Positions 27,098 to 36,962 of a stretch of 64,000 nucleotides of DNA are shown in pieces. The position numbers and the translations under genes were made by a program. Below the pieces are notes generated by a model. The model worked only from the letters and a program-made list of their open reading frames with translations, ran no database searches and was not told where the DNA came from. The DNA is from Blautia pseudococcoides (lineage in GTDB: Bacteria > Bacillota > Clostridia > Lachnospirales > Lachnospiraceae): assembly GCF_001689125.2 (NCBI RefSeq), contig NZ_CP015405.2, forward strand, positions 339,001 through 403,000, read 5' to 3'. Each line of letters begins with the position of its first letter. Within the stretch, counting starts at the first letter, position 1.

Positions 27098-29656
27098 CTA
27101 TAATAAATACCTTTTCAATAAGCGGGTCAGTTCTTTGACATCAATAGGTTTTGCAATATGGGCGTTCATACCGCACTCCAGGCATTGCCGTATGTCATCT
27201 GAAAAAGCATCCGCACTCATGGCAAGGATGGGAACAGATAAAGCATCCGGATGATTCAGCCCCCGGATTGCTTTTGCAGCCTCGTATCCTGTCATATGCG
27301 GCATCCGTATATCCATTAGAATAGCATCGTAATATCCCTCAGGTGATTTCCGGAACATCTCCAGACATATCCGGCCATCTTCTGCCCAATCCAGTTCTAT
27401 ACCCAGATCGGCCAACAATTCCTTTGCTACCTCCCAGTTCAGTTCATTATCCTCGGCAAGCAGGATACGACGTCCAGTCATGTCAAGATTCTGATCTGAT
27501 ATCCGGTCATGGGATTCTTCACTGCCCATATATTGACGCAAACTATAAAATAGAGTGGATTTAAACAACGGTTTGGAGATAAAACCACTGATTCCTGCCT
27601 CCCGGGCCTCAGTTTCAAATTCACTCCAATCGTATGCGGAAATCAGAAGAATGGGTATTTCATCCCCCAAATTACGTCGAATCTCTTTCGCAACCTGAAT
27701 ACCGTTCATTCCGGGCAGTTTCCAGTCTAATAGGATGATTTGATAGTCCTCTCTCTTTTGGTGGTGCCGGATCACCAGTTCTATGGCCTTCTCGCCACTC
27801 AGTGTCCATTCAGCCTTTATTCCAATAGATTTAAGCGCATTTGCTGCAGTTTGGCATAATAATTCGTCATCATCAACCACCAGCATATTCCAGGAAGGGA
27901 GGACCATATCCACTTCCGTTGTGGCAGCTTTTTCAAAGTCCACTACAACATGGAACTCTGTACCTTTGTCCGGCTCACTCTGTACATCAATGGTTCCTTC
28001 CATTGCGTCCACAATGTATTTTGTGATCGACATACCCAACCCGGCTCCCTCAGTTTTATGTATTCTGGTTCCGTCAGCACGGCTGTAGGATTCATATATT
28101 CTTTTCAAAAATTCCGGTGTCATGCCAATTCCGTTATCTTTGACACGAATATGAATGCGCACATAGCTGTCTCCTTTTGGAGATTTTTCCTCAAACAGGG
28201 ATAATCGTATGGAACCTCCCTCAGGTGTATATTTTGTGGCATTGGACAACAGGTTTAGTAAAACCTGATTCAAACGTACACCATCGCACCACACATTTTC
28301 CGTCAGAATATTATCAACATGTATTTCAAAATTTTGCTTTTTTGCCTTCACTTGGGGCTGCATAATGTTAACGATCCCTTCAACAACTTCCTTTAAAGAA
28401 ATCTGTTCTATTGTTAAAGATAATTTACCACTTTCAATTTTAGACATATCCAAAACGTCATTGATCAGTCCTAACAGGTGTTTGCTTGACAGTGTGATCT
28501 TTCTCAGGCAGTTGCGCACCTGTTCCCGGTCTTCTATGTGGGCGGTGGCTATGGCAGTCATACCCACGATGGCATTCATTGGTGTGCGGATATCATGACT
28601 CATGTTAGCCAAAAATTCACTTTTCGCTTTATTTGCCTCGATAGCCGACTGACGGGTCTTTTCCAGTTCCTGCAGCTGCTGACGGGTCATGGAAAAATAC
28701 CGGAGAAAAATCAAGGTCAGAAGGATTAATACAGAGGCACAGGCCAGCAGTGTAATATACATGCGCTGAACGCTCAGGCTGTTTATGGTCTGGTCCAGTA
28801 TACCGTATGGCATTACCCCTACCAGATACCACTCGGAACAAGGGAGGGGTGTACCATAAATCTGCCGGTCTTCGCCATTTATTTCCAGTACCGTAGTGTA
28901 CTTTTTATCGGTTTTTAATGCTGCGTCAAACTCCGCAAGAGAATTATCTAAATAGGAGTTGGCTGCCGGGGAATCATACAGCGTTTGCAGTTGTTTGAAG
29001 TAATCCCATAACTCGTTATTAGGATTGCGGATCACAAAAGTGCCATCAGGCCGGATGATATGGTAATAGGTCAGCTGCCCCTCATCCTCTAAGGAAAGAA
29101 AATCCGTGATATAATCCAGAGGAACAGCAGCGATCAGACCCAGGCCTTTTTCACCATTCTGCATAGGGTAATCAGCCCGGACACCAAACAATACCACATC
29201 ATTTCCATTTGTGTCAACGCCTACGGCAACTCTTTGTTCTCCCTGTTTTAACGCCTCCACAAAAGGCGGCGGATTAATTGGCTGTATTGGTTCTCCGCAG
29301 AGGGTCTCAAATTTCCCCTCATCAGAGCAGATCGCTAAATAGCCAAAGCCCCTGACCTGGGCTCTGTAAACGAGTTCCTCATATAGGCTTTCTTTATCGT
29401 AGTTTTCTGTTGAAACCACGGAGATTATGCCATCTACCTGATCAAATCGCAGTTTGATGATATTTTCAAAATGCCTGGACATTTGTTCATTCATGCCGGA
29501 CATGTAGATTTCCCCAACTTCGTAAATGGTCTTTTTACTCTTACGATTCATATAAATGCCCAGAAGACTGAATACAACCACGCTAAAGAGCAGAAGACCG
29601 ATAAAACTGTATAGTAAAAAACGTGTTGTAGGATTTTTTTGTTTACTGCTTCCCAT
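27098..29656 (-). CDS. hybrid sensor histidine kinase with two receiver domains
   Basis: 852 residues, inner membrane. Order: helix 1 (about 14-36), a periplasmic-side Cache-like sensor (about 40-300), helix 2 (about 305-325), the His-phosphoacceptor motif ANMSHDIRTPMNAIVG (about 350), an ATPase domain with DNGIGMT and GAGLGMSI, receiver 1 (LVVDDDELLC, acceptor Asp in LLDWKLPGMNG) and receiver 2 (LLAEDNELNW, acceptor Asp in LMDIRMPHMTG). GGAGG precedes the start. The Hpt gene immediately upstream supplies the missing phosphotransfer domain. Ligand and output regulator are not evident; the divergent GntR gene is only a neighbour. Confidence 0.9.
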   Translation of the reverse strand: MGSSKQKNPTTRFLLYSFIGLLLFSVVVFSLLGIYMNRKSKKTIYEVGEIYMSGMNEQMSRHFENIIKLRFDQVDGIISVVSTENYDKESLYEELVYRAQVRGFGYLAICSDEGKFETLCGEPIQPINPPPFVEALKQGEQRVAVGVDTNGNDVVLFGVRADYPMQNGEKGLGLIAAVPLDYITDFLSLEDEGQLTYYHIIRPDGTFVIRNPNNELWDYFKQLQTLYDSPAANSYLDNSLAEFDAALKTDKKYTTVLEINGEDRQIYGTPLPCSEWYLVGVMPYGILDQTINSLSVQRMYITLLACASVLILLTLIFLRYFSMTRQQLQELEKTRQSAIEANKAKSEFLANMSHDIRTPMNAIVGMTAIATAHIEDREQVRNCLRKITLSSKHLLGLINDVLDMSKIESGKLSLTIEQISLKEVVEGIVNIMQPQVKAKKQNFEIHVDNILTENVWCDGVRLNQVLLNLLSNATKYTPEGGSIRLSLFEEKSPKGDSYVRIHIRVKDNGIGMTPEFLKRIYESYSRADGTRIHKTEGAGLGMSITKYIVDAMEGTIDVQSEPDKGTEFHVVVDFEKAATTEVDMVLPSWNMLVVDDDELLCQTAANALKSIGIKAEWTLSGEKAIELVIRHHQKREDYQIILLDWKLPGMNGIQVAKEIRRNLGDEIPILLISAYDWSEFETEAREAGISGFISKPLFKSTLFYSLRQYMGSEESHDRISDQNLDMTGRRILLAEDNELNWEVAKELLADLGIELDWAEDGRICLEMFRKSPEGYYDAILMDIRMPHMTGYEAAKAIRGLNHPDALSVPILAMSADAFSDDIRQCLECGMNAHIAKPIDVKELTRLLKRYLL

Positions 29657-29661
29657 TTACC

Positions 29662-30030
29662 TTACGCCTCCCCGGACCGCTCGTATTCTTTCACGGTGTT
29701 AAGTATTTGATAATAGTCCTTTGCCAGCTGCGGCATCATATCAACTGCTTTTTTATGATCGCCCTCCCTCAACGCTTTTGTCATCAGACTGCTGCTTTCA
29801 TATAACCTGGTGAAAGCAAGATTCAGGCAAATCCCTTTGAGGGTATGAACGGCTCGGAGCGCTTCCTCATAATCTTCGTGACGCATGGATACTTCCAGCA
29901 TGTGAAAGTTTTTATCATCCGGAAATTTATAAAGAAATTTCCGTACCGTCTGTTCACGCAGTAATCTGCCTAATACTTCATCGTAATCGCCGCCGAAATT
30001 TATATAACAGTCTCTTAGATTCATATTCAT
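29662..30030 (-). CDS. Hpt-domain phosphotransfer protein
   Basis: 122 residues, all helical. It carries the Hpt phosphoacceptor in HTLKGICLNL, with the usual following helix LYESSSLMTKALREG. It probably relays phosphate between the receivers of the hybrid kinase whose gene starts 5 nt after its stop. GGGAGGAG lies directly before the chosen ATG; a second ATG two codons later is possible. The frame extends 26 codons further upstream without support. Confidence 0.85.
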   Translation of the reverse strand: MNMNLRDCYINFGGDYDEVLGRLLREQTVRKFLYKFPDDKNFHMLEVSMRHEDYEEALRAVHTLKGICLNLAFTRLYESSSLMTKALREGDHKKAVDMMPQLAKDYYQILNTVKEYERSGEA

Positions 30031-30210
30031 ATCTCCTCCCTTTTTAATGCCGTCTGTTTCCCTGTCCGGGAATTGTATCACCACTTGATCTTTGATCACA
30101 CTGCTCACTGGCTAAAGCGTCAGTGTCAACAGCTTCCTGGCGCTGGGCGCTACTTTAATTATAACTAAACTTATAATTGATTAGCAATAACTATATTGGT
30201 AAGGTGTGCA

Positions 30211-30270
30211 AATAGGTTATCATATTTTAATACTGACAAAAATGGTTCATCATGTTATAATTCAGACAAA
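30211..30270. repeat. two adjacent 30-bp imperfect direct repeats in the GntR promoter
   Basis: The blocks 30211-30240 and 30241-30270 match at 23 of 30 positions, both ending GACAAA. They overlap the promoter of the downstream regulator and may be its operator. Confidence 0.5.
30233..30261 (+). promoter_or_regulatory. promoter of the double-winged-helix regulator
   Basis: CTGACA, 17 nt, TATAAT. Transcription would start about 15-20 nt before the ATG, giving a very short leader. Confidence 0.6.
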
Positions 30271-30283
30271 TAGGAGATGAATT

Positions 30284-31747
30284 ATGAAACCGCAGGAAAC
30301 TAAATTTGAATTTGTATATAAAGAAATTAAACAGTGTATTTTAGACGGTCAGATACTCCCCGGCAATTCCCTGCCATCTTCAAGGGCGTTCTGTGACCAA
30401 TTTCATGTAAGCAGATATACGATCAACCGTGTTTTCGACGCGCTGCGGGAAGAAGGGCTGATCGAGATTCAGCCCCGTCTTGCACCTAGGGTTGTTACGA
30501 GACAAGATGCGCCTAATTCTTCGGACACCGTAACTGAGATTTTGAAACAAAAAGATAGTATCCTGCAGGTGTACCAAACCTTTGCCCTGATCATGCCATC
30601 TATTCAGGTTTTTGCTTCACAGGGCTGTGATATAGAGATCATGCCACACTATAAGCAGGCCATGAAAGTATCACGTTTAGGACTTTCTGCTGGTGGATGG
30701 CGTCCTTCTTCTAATTTGGGATACGATATATTGAGAATAGGTGGGAATTCATTGTTTAGTGAACTCTATTCTACATTTGGCCTCTATAATAAACTTACAT
30801 TTTTCACAGAAAAATGTCCTTATTTTTCTCAACACTTTTTAAAGGGGTCTGTATCTGTGACCGGTGTTATTATAGATATCTTGAAAGGTACGGACCCTTC
30901 CGTGAAATACGATCAATTAACAGAGATGTATCAAAGACTGACAGATTCCATTGAAAGCACATTGGATTATTTATCAGATGTATCGCCTGAATGTTCAGCA
31001 CAGACCAATTTATCATTTTCCTGGAATCCCATGCGGGGACAGGATTACTACCATTCAAAAATCGTTGACGAGTTGAATCGGAAAATCGGCCTTGGAGAAT
31101 ACGCGGTTGGAATGTATCTTCCGTATGAGAAACAGCTGGCCAGCCAGTACGGTGTTTCTTTGTCAACGGTCAGAAAGGCATTATCCGAACTCGAACAAAG
31201 AGGTTTTGTAAAAACATTAAACGGTAAAGGTACTATTGTTATTGCACCGGATGATACCAGGAGCCATCAGCTGGCGCTTAACTCCGGATACGCGGAAAAG
31301 GCCTTACGTTATCTTCATGCCCTGCAGTTAATGGTGTTGATCATTTATCCCGCTTCGTTGGCCGCAGCTCCGCGGTTTACTAAAGAGGAATTGGACCAGT
31401 TAGAAGACAAATTTGCTTCTAGGGGTTCTGTTTATATAGCAGATATGTTTGAAGCCATATTAAAACATACCACTTTAGAGCCTTTATCTGTTATATTATC
31501 TGAAACCTGCCGTCTTCTGGATTGGGGACATCATTTCGCTTGTTATCCTTCCAGGAAACATAGCATTCCATGTCTCAATAAACAGACCATTAAAGCATTT
31601 CAGCAATTAAGGGAAGGGAATGCAGGTTCTTTTGCGGATGGTGTAGCTGACTGCTACCGTTATATTTTATTTCGTGTAAAAAAGTATATGGTAGAAAAAT
31701 ATAAATTTAATAATGCGGCTCATATCCGGATTCCGGAAAAATATTAG
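30284..31747 (+). CDS. GntR-type regulator with two winged-helix domains
   Basis: 487 residues with two separate GntR-type DNA-binding domains. One is at about 5-75 (DGQILPGNSLPSSRAFCDQF, VSRYTINRVFDALREEGLI) and one at about 254-320 (GMYLPYEKQLASQYGVSLST, then VRKALSELEQRGFVKT). Between and after them are helical regions without a recognisable effector domain. Ordinary GntR proteins have a single N-terminal domain. AGGAGATGAATT precedes the ATG. The direct repeats over its promoter suggest autoregulation, and it is divergent from the Hpt/hybrid kinase operon. The target genes are unknown. Confidence 0.85.
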   Translation: MKPQETKFEFVYKEIKQCILDGQILPGNSLPSSRAFCDQFHVSRYTINRVFDALREEGLIEIQPRLAPRVVTRQDAPNSSDTVTEILKQKDSILQVYQTFALIMPSIQVFASQGCDIEIMPHYKQAMKVSRLGLSAGGWRPSSNLGYDILRIGGNSLFSELYSTFGLYNKLTFFTEKCPYFSQHFLKGSVSVTGVIIDILKGTDPSVKYDQLTEMYQRLTDSIESTLDYLSDVSPECSAQTNLSFSWNPMRGQDYYHSKIVDELNRKIGLGEYAVGMYLPYEKQLASQYGVSLSTVRKALSELEQRGFVKTLNGKGTIVIAPDDTRSHQLALNSGYAEKALRYLHALQLMVLIIYPASLAAAPRFTKEELDQLEDKFASRGSVYIADMFEAILKHTTLEPLSVILSETCRLLDWGHHFACYPSRKHSIPCLNKQTIKAFQQLREGNAGSFADGVADCYRYILFRVKKYMVEKYKFNNAAHIRIPEKY

Positions 31748-31770
31748 GCTGCAAGGGAAAGGGAGATTAA

Positions 31771-31808
31771 AAAAATGCAGGTTACCGGAAAAGGGGCCTG
31801 CATTTTTT
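31771..31808 (+). terminator. terminator of the GntR-type gene
   Basis: AAAAATGCAGG pairs with CCTGCATTTTT, then GC; a strong A/T-flanked stem that could work on both strands. Confidence 0.75.
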
Positions 31809-32272
31809 GCTGTCAGATCAAACGGGTTGAGATCAGTTGTTCAGTAAAAAATTAGTGTTGTAGTATTCCGGAAGAAAATAGAATTTATTCCCGGCAAAGG
31901 AGAGTTTCATTTTGTTATGGTGTATTGCCTACTTAAGGGATTGAAGCCAGCAGTGGATACCATGGAGATCGGGACGGTGCTATTCCTCTCCTAAGGAGCA
32001 TGCGTCACGAGATACCCGCATGGGTTATGAATATAGGTTTGCATGTAATAGAATAGGTTTCAACTATACAGAATCATTAATTATAAGTATTTGTTATTTT
32101 TTGGCTGCAATATTATACTGATATTAAAGAGAAGAAGTTATATTCTCAAATCCGGAAGCAAGTCAAAGTCCAGCAGTTATCAGGGGTTAGCCTTTGTGTC
32201 GGGACTCTGTTAGATTGCGTTTTGTTTTTCGCAGGAATAAAAATAGGCAGATAAGAACAGGAGGAAATGAAG
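31809..32272. other. 464 bp without a supported gene
   Basis: Some short frames look protein-like (VYCLLKGLKPAVDTMEIGTV near 31920) and may be relics of a transporter, but none has a start and ribosome-binding site. AT-rich sequence around 32050-32120 could hold the promoter of the DUF3737 gene. Confidence 0.35.
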
Positions 32273-33145
32273 ATGAAAAAAATTGAGAATCAGACATTTG
32301 ATATGGAGCGGGCTCTTTATGGAAGTGAGAATATCTATGTTAAAAATTGTAACTTCGACGGACCGGAAGACGGCGAAAGTGCTTTAAAAGAATGCCGTAA
32401 CATAAAAGTAGAAGATTGTTTCTGGAATCTGCGGTATCCTTTCTGGCATGACCATGGATTAAAAATCAGCAAAACAGAACTTACCCAGTTTTCCAGAGCG
32501 GCTTTATGGTATTCCGACCATATAGAAATTACAGAAACGAAACTGCATGGCATTAAAGCCCTCCGGGAATGCAGAGATGTTGTAATGAGAGACTGCGATA
32601 TTATTTCTCCGGAATTTGGCTGGTCTGTAAAAAATGTTGCAGTGCAGACCAGTCATGCAGAAAGTGAGTATTTTTTTATGCATGCCCAAAATCTGGACTT
32701 TTCAGGGGTAACATTAAAAGGCAAATACTCCTTCCAGTACATTGAGGATGCAGTGTTTGAAAAGTGCCGGTTCGATACAAAAGACGCATTCTGGCATGCA
32801 AAAAATGTAACCGTGAAGGACAGTGTTATAAAAGGCGAATACCTTGCATGGTACTCAGACGGTCTGACACTGATTAACTGTAAGATTACAGGTACACAGC
32901 CTTTCTGTTACTGCAGGAATCTGAAGCTGGTTGACTGTGAAATGACAGACACAGACCTTGCTTTTGAGAAATCTGAAGTAGAGGCAGTTATCCTGACACC
33001 GGTGATAAGCATTAAAAATCCGTTGTCCGGCACGATCCATGTTCCGGATGTGGGGAACATCATTTTGGATGACAAGGATGCAAAAGGTGAAATTAAGATT
33101 GATGAAACCATTAAGAAGGAACATCAAATAACAGCATGTGCATAA
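32273..33145 (+). CDS. DUF3737-family beta-helix protein
   Basis: 290 residues with repeated short strands and turns of the type VKNCNFDGP, VEDCFWNLR, VMRDCDII, VKDSVIKGEY, LINCKITG, LVDCEMTD: a right-handed parallel beta-helix like those of pectate lyase or pentapeptide-like proteins. Cytoplasmic, with no signal peptide. DUF3737 has no proven function. The start is the second ATG, 8 nt after AGGAGG; the first ATG is only 2 nt from that site. Confidence 0.85.
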   Translation: MKKIENQTFDMERALYGSENIYVKNCNFDGPEDGESALKECRNIKVEDCFWNLRYPFWHDHGLKISKTELTQFSRAALWYSDHIEITETKLHGIKALRECRDVVMRDCDIISPEFGWSVKNVAVQTSHAESEYFFMHAQNLDFSGVTLKGKYSFQYIEDAVFEKCRFDTKDAFWHAKNVTVKDSVIKGEYLAWYSDGLTLINCKITGTQPFCYCRNLKLVDCEMTDTDLAFEKSEVEAVILTPVISIKNPLSGTIHVPDVGNIILDDKDAKGEIKIDETIKKEHQITACA

Positions 33146-33224
33146 AAGCAAAACAGAAAGAAGCAGATCGACCAGTGCATGGAGAGCGGCATAACTATTA
33201 TGATACTGCCTTTATTTATCATGG

Positions 33225-33484
33225 AGGCAAATAACCATTCAGCCCTGCGGAATTGGTGGCCAGGGTGAAGTCTCATATCCATAATTTGCTTTTCTGCTCT
33301 TTATGGCGGAAAATCCCAATATGGTCTTTTCCAAAGACATGCTTTTTGACCGGATATGGGGGATGCCGCAACTGTGACCGTGCACATTAACCGTCTGCGG
33401 GAAAAGCTGGGTAAAAATGTTTCAAAAACCCAGTTTATAGAGACCGTATGGGGAGCTGGATATCGCTTCAGGATTAACGGATAA
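33225..33484 (+). pseudogene. DNA-binding domain remnant of an OmpR-type response regulator
   Basis: Successive frames give PFSPAELVARVKSHIHN, then [20 protein letters not shown], then [16 protein letters not shown] and [15 protein letters not shown] with a stop. This is the end of a receiver plus a complete winged helix, broken by at least two frameshifts. It lies just before the acetyltransferase gene. Confidence 0.75.
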
Positions 33485-33514
33485 ACAGAATTTCAGAGAT
33501 ATTGGAGAGTAGAA

Positions 33515-34081
33515 ATGATAGGAGTAAGAGAGTTTATAGAATATATGGACAGTGGGAAAAAAGTAATCAGGGGCACCGAGATACATGAGTGTATGCACAG
33601 ACTGTCACAGGAGGCTTTGCAGCTGACGGCAGAATTAAACGGATGCTATCATACCCCGGAAGAAATCAGGAATCTGATGGAACAGCTGACAGGAAAGCCG
33701 GTGGATGAAAGCTTCAACCTCTTCCCGCCCTTTTATACAGACTGCGGAAAAAACCTTACCATTGGGAAACATGTATTTTTTAATACCGGATGTAAGTTTC
33801 AGGATCAGGGAGGGATTACCATCGGTGACGGTTCCCTGATCGGTCACAATGTTGTCCTGGCAACCCTGAACCACAATCTGGACCCCGGACACCGGGGAGA
33901 TATTATCCCTGCGCCGATCCATATTGGCAGGAATGTCTGGATCGGCGCAGGAGCCACCGTTCTTCCGGGTATTACGATTGGTGACGGGGCAGTGGTTGCG
34001 GCTGGGGCGGTGGTAACGAAAGATGTCCCGGACAATACCATTGTGGGCGGCGTGCCGGCTAAAGTAATGAAAACGATTTGA
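33515..34081 (+). CDS. sugar O-acetyltransferase (Maa/LacA type, left-handed beta-helix)
   Basis: 188 residues. A helical Mac-type N-terminal region (about 1-60) is followed by hexapeptide repeats from about residue 70 ([57 protein letters not shown]). The catalytic His lies in [10 protein letters not shown]. It transfers acetyl from acetyl-CoA to a sugar hydroxyl, and members act on maltose, galactosides or similar. GGAGAG precedes the ATG and a strong terminator follows, so it is a single-gene unit. Confidence 0.9.
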   Translation: MIGVREFIEYMDSGKKVIRGTEIHECMHRLSQEALQLTAELNGCYHTPEEIRNLMEQLTGKPVDESFNLFPPFYTDCGKNLTIGKHVFFNTGCKFQDQGGITIGDGSLIGHNVVLATLNHNLDPGHRGDIIPAPIHIGRNVWIGAGATVLPGITIGDGAVVAAGAVVTKDVPDNTIVGGVPAKVMKTI

Positions 34082-34172
34082 TCTCAGTTTTGAAAAGAGG
34101 AAGGCAAAAAAGGAATGGCAATAAAGCTGTAAAATGAAGTGCTTTCTGATCATACATTCAAAGACCATTAAA

Positions 34173-34217
34173 GAAGGATATTCCAAAGGCAGTATAAACT
34201 CCGGAATATCCTTTTTT
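34173..34217 (+). terminator. terminator after the acetyltransferase gene
   Basis: AAGGATATTCC pairs with GGAATATCCTT across a 16-nt loop and is followed by TTTTT. The following ~170 bp are AT-rich and hold nothing I recognise. Confidence 0.8.
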
Positions 34218-34390
34218 AATGCTTTCAATTGGTTTTACGTTTTAGGAAAAACAACATCATAACCATTATAAAAAACTATGGAATTGTATTACATATAAGT
34301 ATTTGCTATCAAAATCCGGGACTGTTATGATAAAAACAGATAAAAATCATTCTGGCACAAGTTAAATAAAGGGGGAAAATACAAATGAAA

Positions 34391-34701
34391 ATGCGGTTGT
34401 AGATGATTCAAAAGAGGATGCACAGCGTATTGTTACCTATCTGGAGCAGTCTCAGCAGGAGCAAGATATAACTCTTAATATAAAAATATTCTACGCAAGT
34501 TTTGATTTTCCGGAAGAATATCAGGGAGATTACGATGTTTTTTTCTGGATATCGAGATGCCGGGCAGCAACGGGCTTGAGGTGGCGCATGAAATACGCAG
34601 CAGGGATCCGGCAGTTGGTATTATTTTTATCACCAGCCTGGCACAGTACGCCATAGACGGATACGAGGTGCAGGGCATTGATTTTATGATGAAACCGGTT
34701 T
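34391..34701 (+). pseudogene. receiver-domain remnant of a LytTR-type response regulator
   Basis: Reads NAVVDDSKEDAQRIVTYLEQ and, after a frameshift, DIEMPGSNGLEVAHEIRSRD, then GIIFITSLAQYAIDGYEVQG and DFMMKPV. These are the landmarks of an AgrA/LytR-type receiver including the acceptor Asp. The start codon region and the whole LytTR DNA-binding domain are gone; it is fused to a hydrolase fragment. Confidence 0.7.
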
Positions 34702-35110
34702 TCCACAGTCAACATGGTCTTCATACAGGCCGGTGGATTGGACATTTCAAGTCTGCCGGATACTGCGCAGGCCGTCATTGGACTATATGCACCTTTAGAC
34801 GGCATGAATGAAGAGGGTTTTGCAGTGTCCGTCAACATGATCGAGGATGACCAGACCATAGAGCAGGATACGGATAAACCGGATATTACAACTACAACAG
34901 CCATTCGCCTGCTTCTTGATTGGGCAGCAAATGTGGAAGAAACCTTAGATATCCTTTCGCAGTATGACCTCCATGCCTCCATGGGGATGATGATACATCT
35001 GCGGAAAGCAACAGCGCTGCTGTGGAATATGTAGACAATGAGATGGTGGTGATGGAAACTCCGGTTGTTACAAACTTTTTTCTGGCAGAGGGTGAGAAAT
35101 ACGGGTTTGG
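34702..35110 (+). pseudogene. fragment of a linear-amide C-N hydrolase (choloylglycine hydrolase family)
   Basis: Reads VIGLYAPLDGMNEEGFAVSV, then DKPDITTTTAIRLLLDWAAN, then QYDLHASMGMMIH and, in another frame, VEYVDNEMVVMETPVVTNFF. This is the middle of a bile-salt-hydrolase/penicillin-V-acylase-like Ntn hydrolase. The N-terminal nucleophile Cys and the C-terminal half are missing and a frameshift is present, so it is inactive. Confidence 0.7.
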
Positions 35111-35564
35111 ACTTTTAGAAAAGAATTTAGACTATGTACAGTTCTATGTGGTTTTTGTGGATGAAATCCTTCCGGACCCAAGGACAGGAAAAAAGTCCCT
35201 GATTCTTCAGAAAGGAGAGACTTGGCAGGATGAAAAAAGCGTTATTGCAGGGTAGGCGGCTGAGCAAAGTATTTGCATAGGGACTGAATACCACGTTAGC
35301 TTTCGAGTATTCCACTGTGGATGTGGAAATCAACGGAAAGATTGATAGTGTGATGAATCCGTCAGGCGGGATTATAAAGGCAGATTATATAGAAGAATTC
35401 ATCGTAGACAAAGATAAAGTGGACCCTGATCAGACAGTCATTACCTGCCGCATGAGTAATACTACAGAACAAATGGCGGGATAATTACATAATTACAGTA
35501 ACAACAGGATAAACACAGGAAGAATACATATGGGAATTACAGACTTTACAGGAGGTGTTTTGCT
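35111..35564 (+). other. decayed coding sequence of unknown origin
   Basis: Two protein-like stretches, EILPDPRTGKKSLILQKGET and STVDVEINGKIDSVMNPSGG (the latter continuing to a stop near 35484), lack starts and are out of register with each other. I do not recognise them. Confidence 0.3.
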
Positions 35565-36116
35565 ATGAAAAAAATAGTGTCCTTTCTTTTTGGCGGAATT
35601 CTGCTGCTTTCGCTTTCCGCCTGCGGCAGCAATTCCAAGTTTGAACCTGATAACACAGATTCCGCTCAGACAGAGCCAACGATTACAGAATCTATTGCTG
35701 AAACCCAGACGCCGGAATCAGAGGAAACAAATTCTGAACCGGGGGAAAACCGTGCCGACGAACCACAGATCCGGGTGGATGGAAAAGACGGACAGAATAT
35801 CATCTTCCAGTTAAATGACAGCACAGCCGCAAACACACTGTATAAACAACTGCCTCTTTCTATTCAGATAGAGGAATACAGCCATAATGAAAAAATATTT
35901 TATCCTCCGGATGAACTGGATACCAGCGGTACTCCGCTGGCCGAAGGTCCGGCCGGAACGCTTGCATACTATGCACCCTGGGGCAATGTCGTTCTTTACT
36001 ACGGTGAGTGTGGGGGTGCCAGCGGTCTGTATGAACTTGGAGAAGCAGTGTCAGGTGCAGACCAGATTGAAACCCTGTCCGGAGAGATTCAGATAGATAT
36101 TGTGGAAGATAACTAA
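35565..36116 (+). CDS. lipoprotein with a cyclophilin-like fold domain
   Basis: 183 residues. A signal peptide with lipobox LLSLSACGS gives a lipidated Cys near residue 20. An acidic Thr/Ser/Glu-rich linker (about 25-70) follows, then a cyclophilin-like domain of the small bacterial type (FQLNDSTAANTLYKQLPLSI, GTLAYYAPWGNVVLYYGECG). It is anchored on the outside of the cell membrane. These domains are not proven prolyl isomerases and their ligand is unknown. AGGAGG precedes the ATG. A truncated relative lies ~850 bp downstream. Confidence 0.88.
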   Translation: MKKIVSFLFGGILLLSLSACGSNSKFEPDNTDSAQTEPTITESIAETQTPESEETNSEPGENRADEPQIRVDGKDGQNIIFQLNDSTAANTLYKQLPLSIQIEEYSHNEKIFYPPDELDTSGTPLAEGPAGTLAYYAPWGNVVLYYGECGGASGLYELGEAVSGADQIETLSGEIQIDIVEDN

Positions 36117-36168
36117 GATAATTGTTTGTCCGATGAATATACAACAGGACAAGGAAGGAGAACGGCAA

Positions 36169-36783
36169 ATGGGCAGTTTTATTTAAAAGGGGATTTTTAT
36201 TGGTCTTCTCTTTGGCATGCCAGCCGGAGCGGTCGGGGCCATGACCGCACAAAGAACCCTGAATTACGGCATGAAAGCAGGATTGTTAACGGGCCTTGGC
36301 TCATCTGTGGCAGATTGTCTTTACGCCTGTATCGGCGCTTTTGGACTGACCTTGATATCCAGCTTTCTGATCCGGTATCAGAGCATCATCAATCTTGCCG
36401 GAGGCTGCCTGATACTGGGAATGGGTATCCGTATGCTTCTGGCAAAAAAAGGCGGACAGAAAAACACATTAGACACTGCCAGGGGCGTCCGTATGTTTGC
36501 TTCCTCCTTTGCAGTGGGAATCACGAATCCGGCGGCTATTCTTACCTTTCTGTTTGCCTTTTCCTGGTTTTGCATACAGGGGCAGACTGGCCTTAAACAC
36601 GGGATATGTCTGGTCTGCGGCGTATTTATCGGAACATATTTTTGGTGGGGAACGCTATCTGGCATAGTCACAGTGCTGAAGAAAATAGCGAAAAATGATC
36701 GTTCTCAAATCATGAACCGGATATTTGGGACATTCCTTAGCATTTTCGGGGCGGTGGTGCTGGTAGGAAATTTTATAGACTAG
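36169..36783 (+). pseudogene. LysE-family translocator with an early nonsense codon
   Basis: The expected start, ATG after AAGGAGAACGGCAA, is followed by four codons (GSFI) and then TAA. The same frame then continues KGIFIGLLFGMPAGAVGAMT and a complete LysE-type permease of about six helices, to a normal stop. A start at the internal ATG (36217) would lose part of helix 1. It is either a disabled amino-acid exporter or one read by a non-standard start; a sequencing error would also explain it. Confidence 0.7.
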
Positions 36784-36962
36784 AGATATGTCCCATGGAG
36801 TTTACCAAAAACTACGCGCAGTTGGCAGCATTGAGCAGACTTAATTCGTTTGGAGTTTATTGGGTGAATAGACAGGAAACACCTGAGGGCAGCCCTGAGG
36901 AAGGGGAAGAGCCTTCCGCAAAAGAAAACGAAGGCAGCAAGGAAGAAACAGGAGGTATACAA

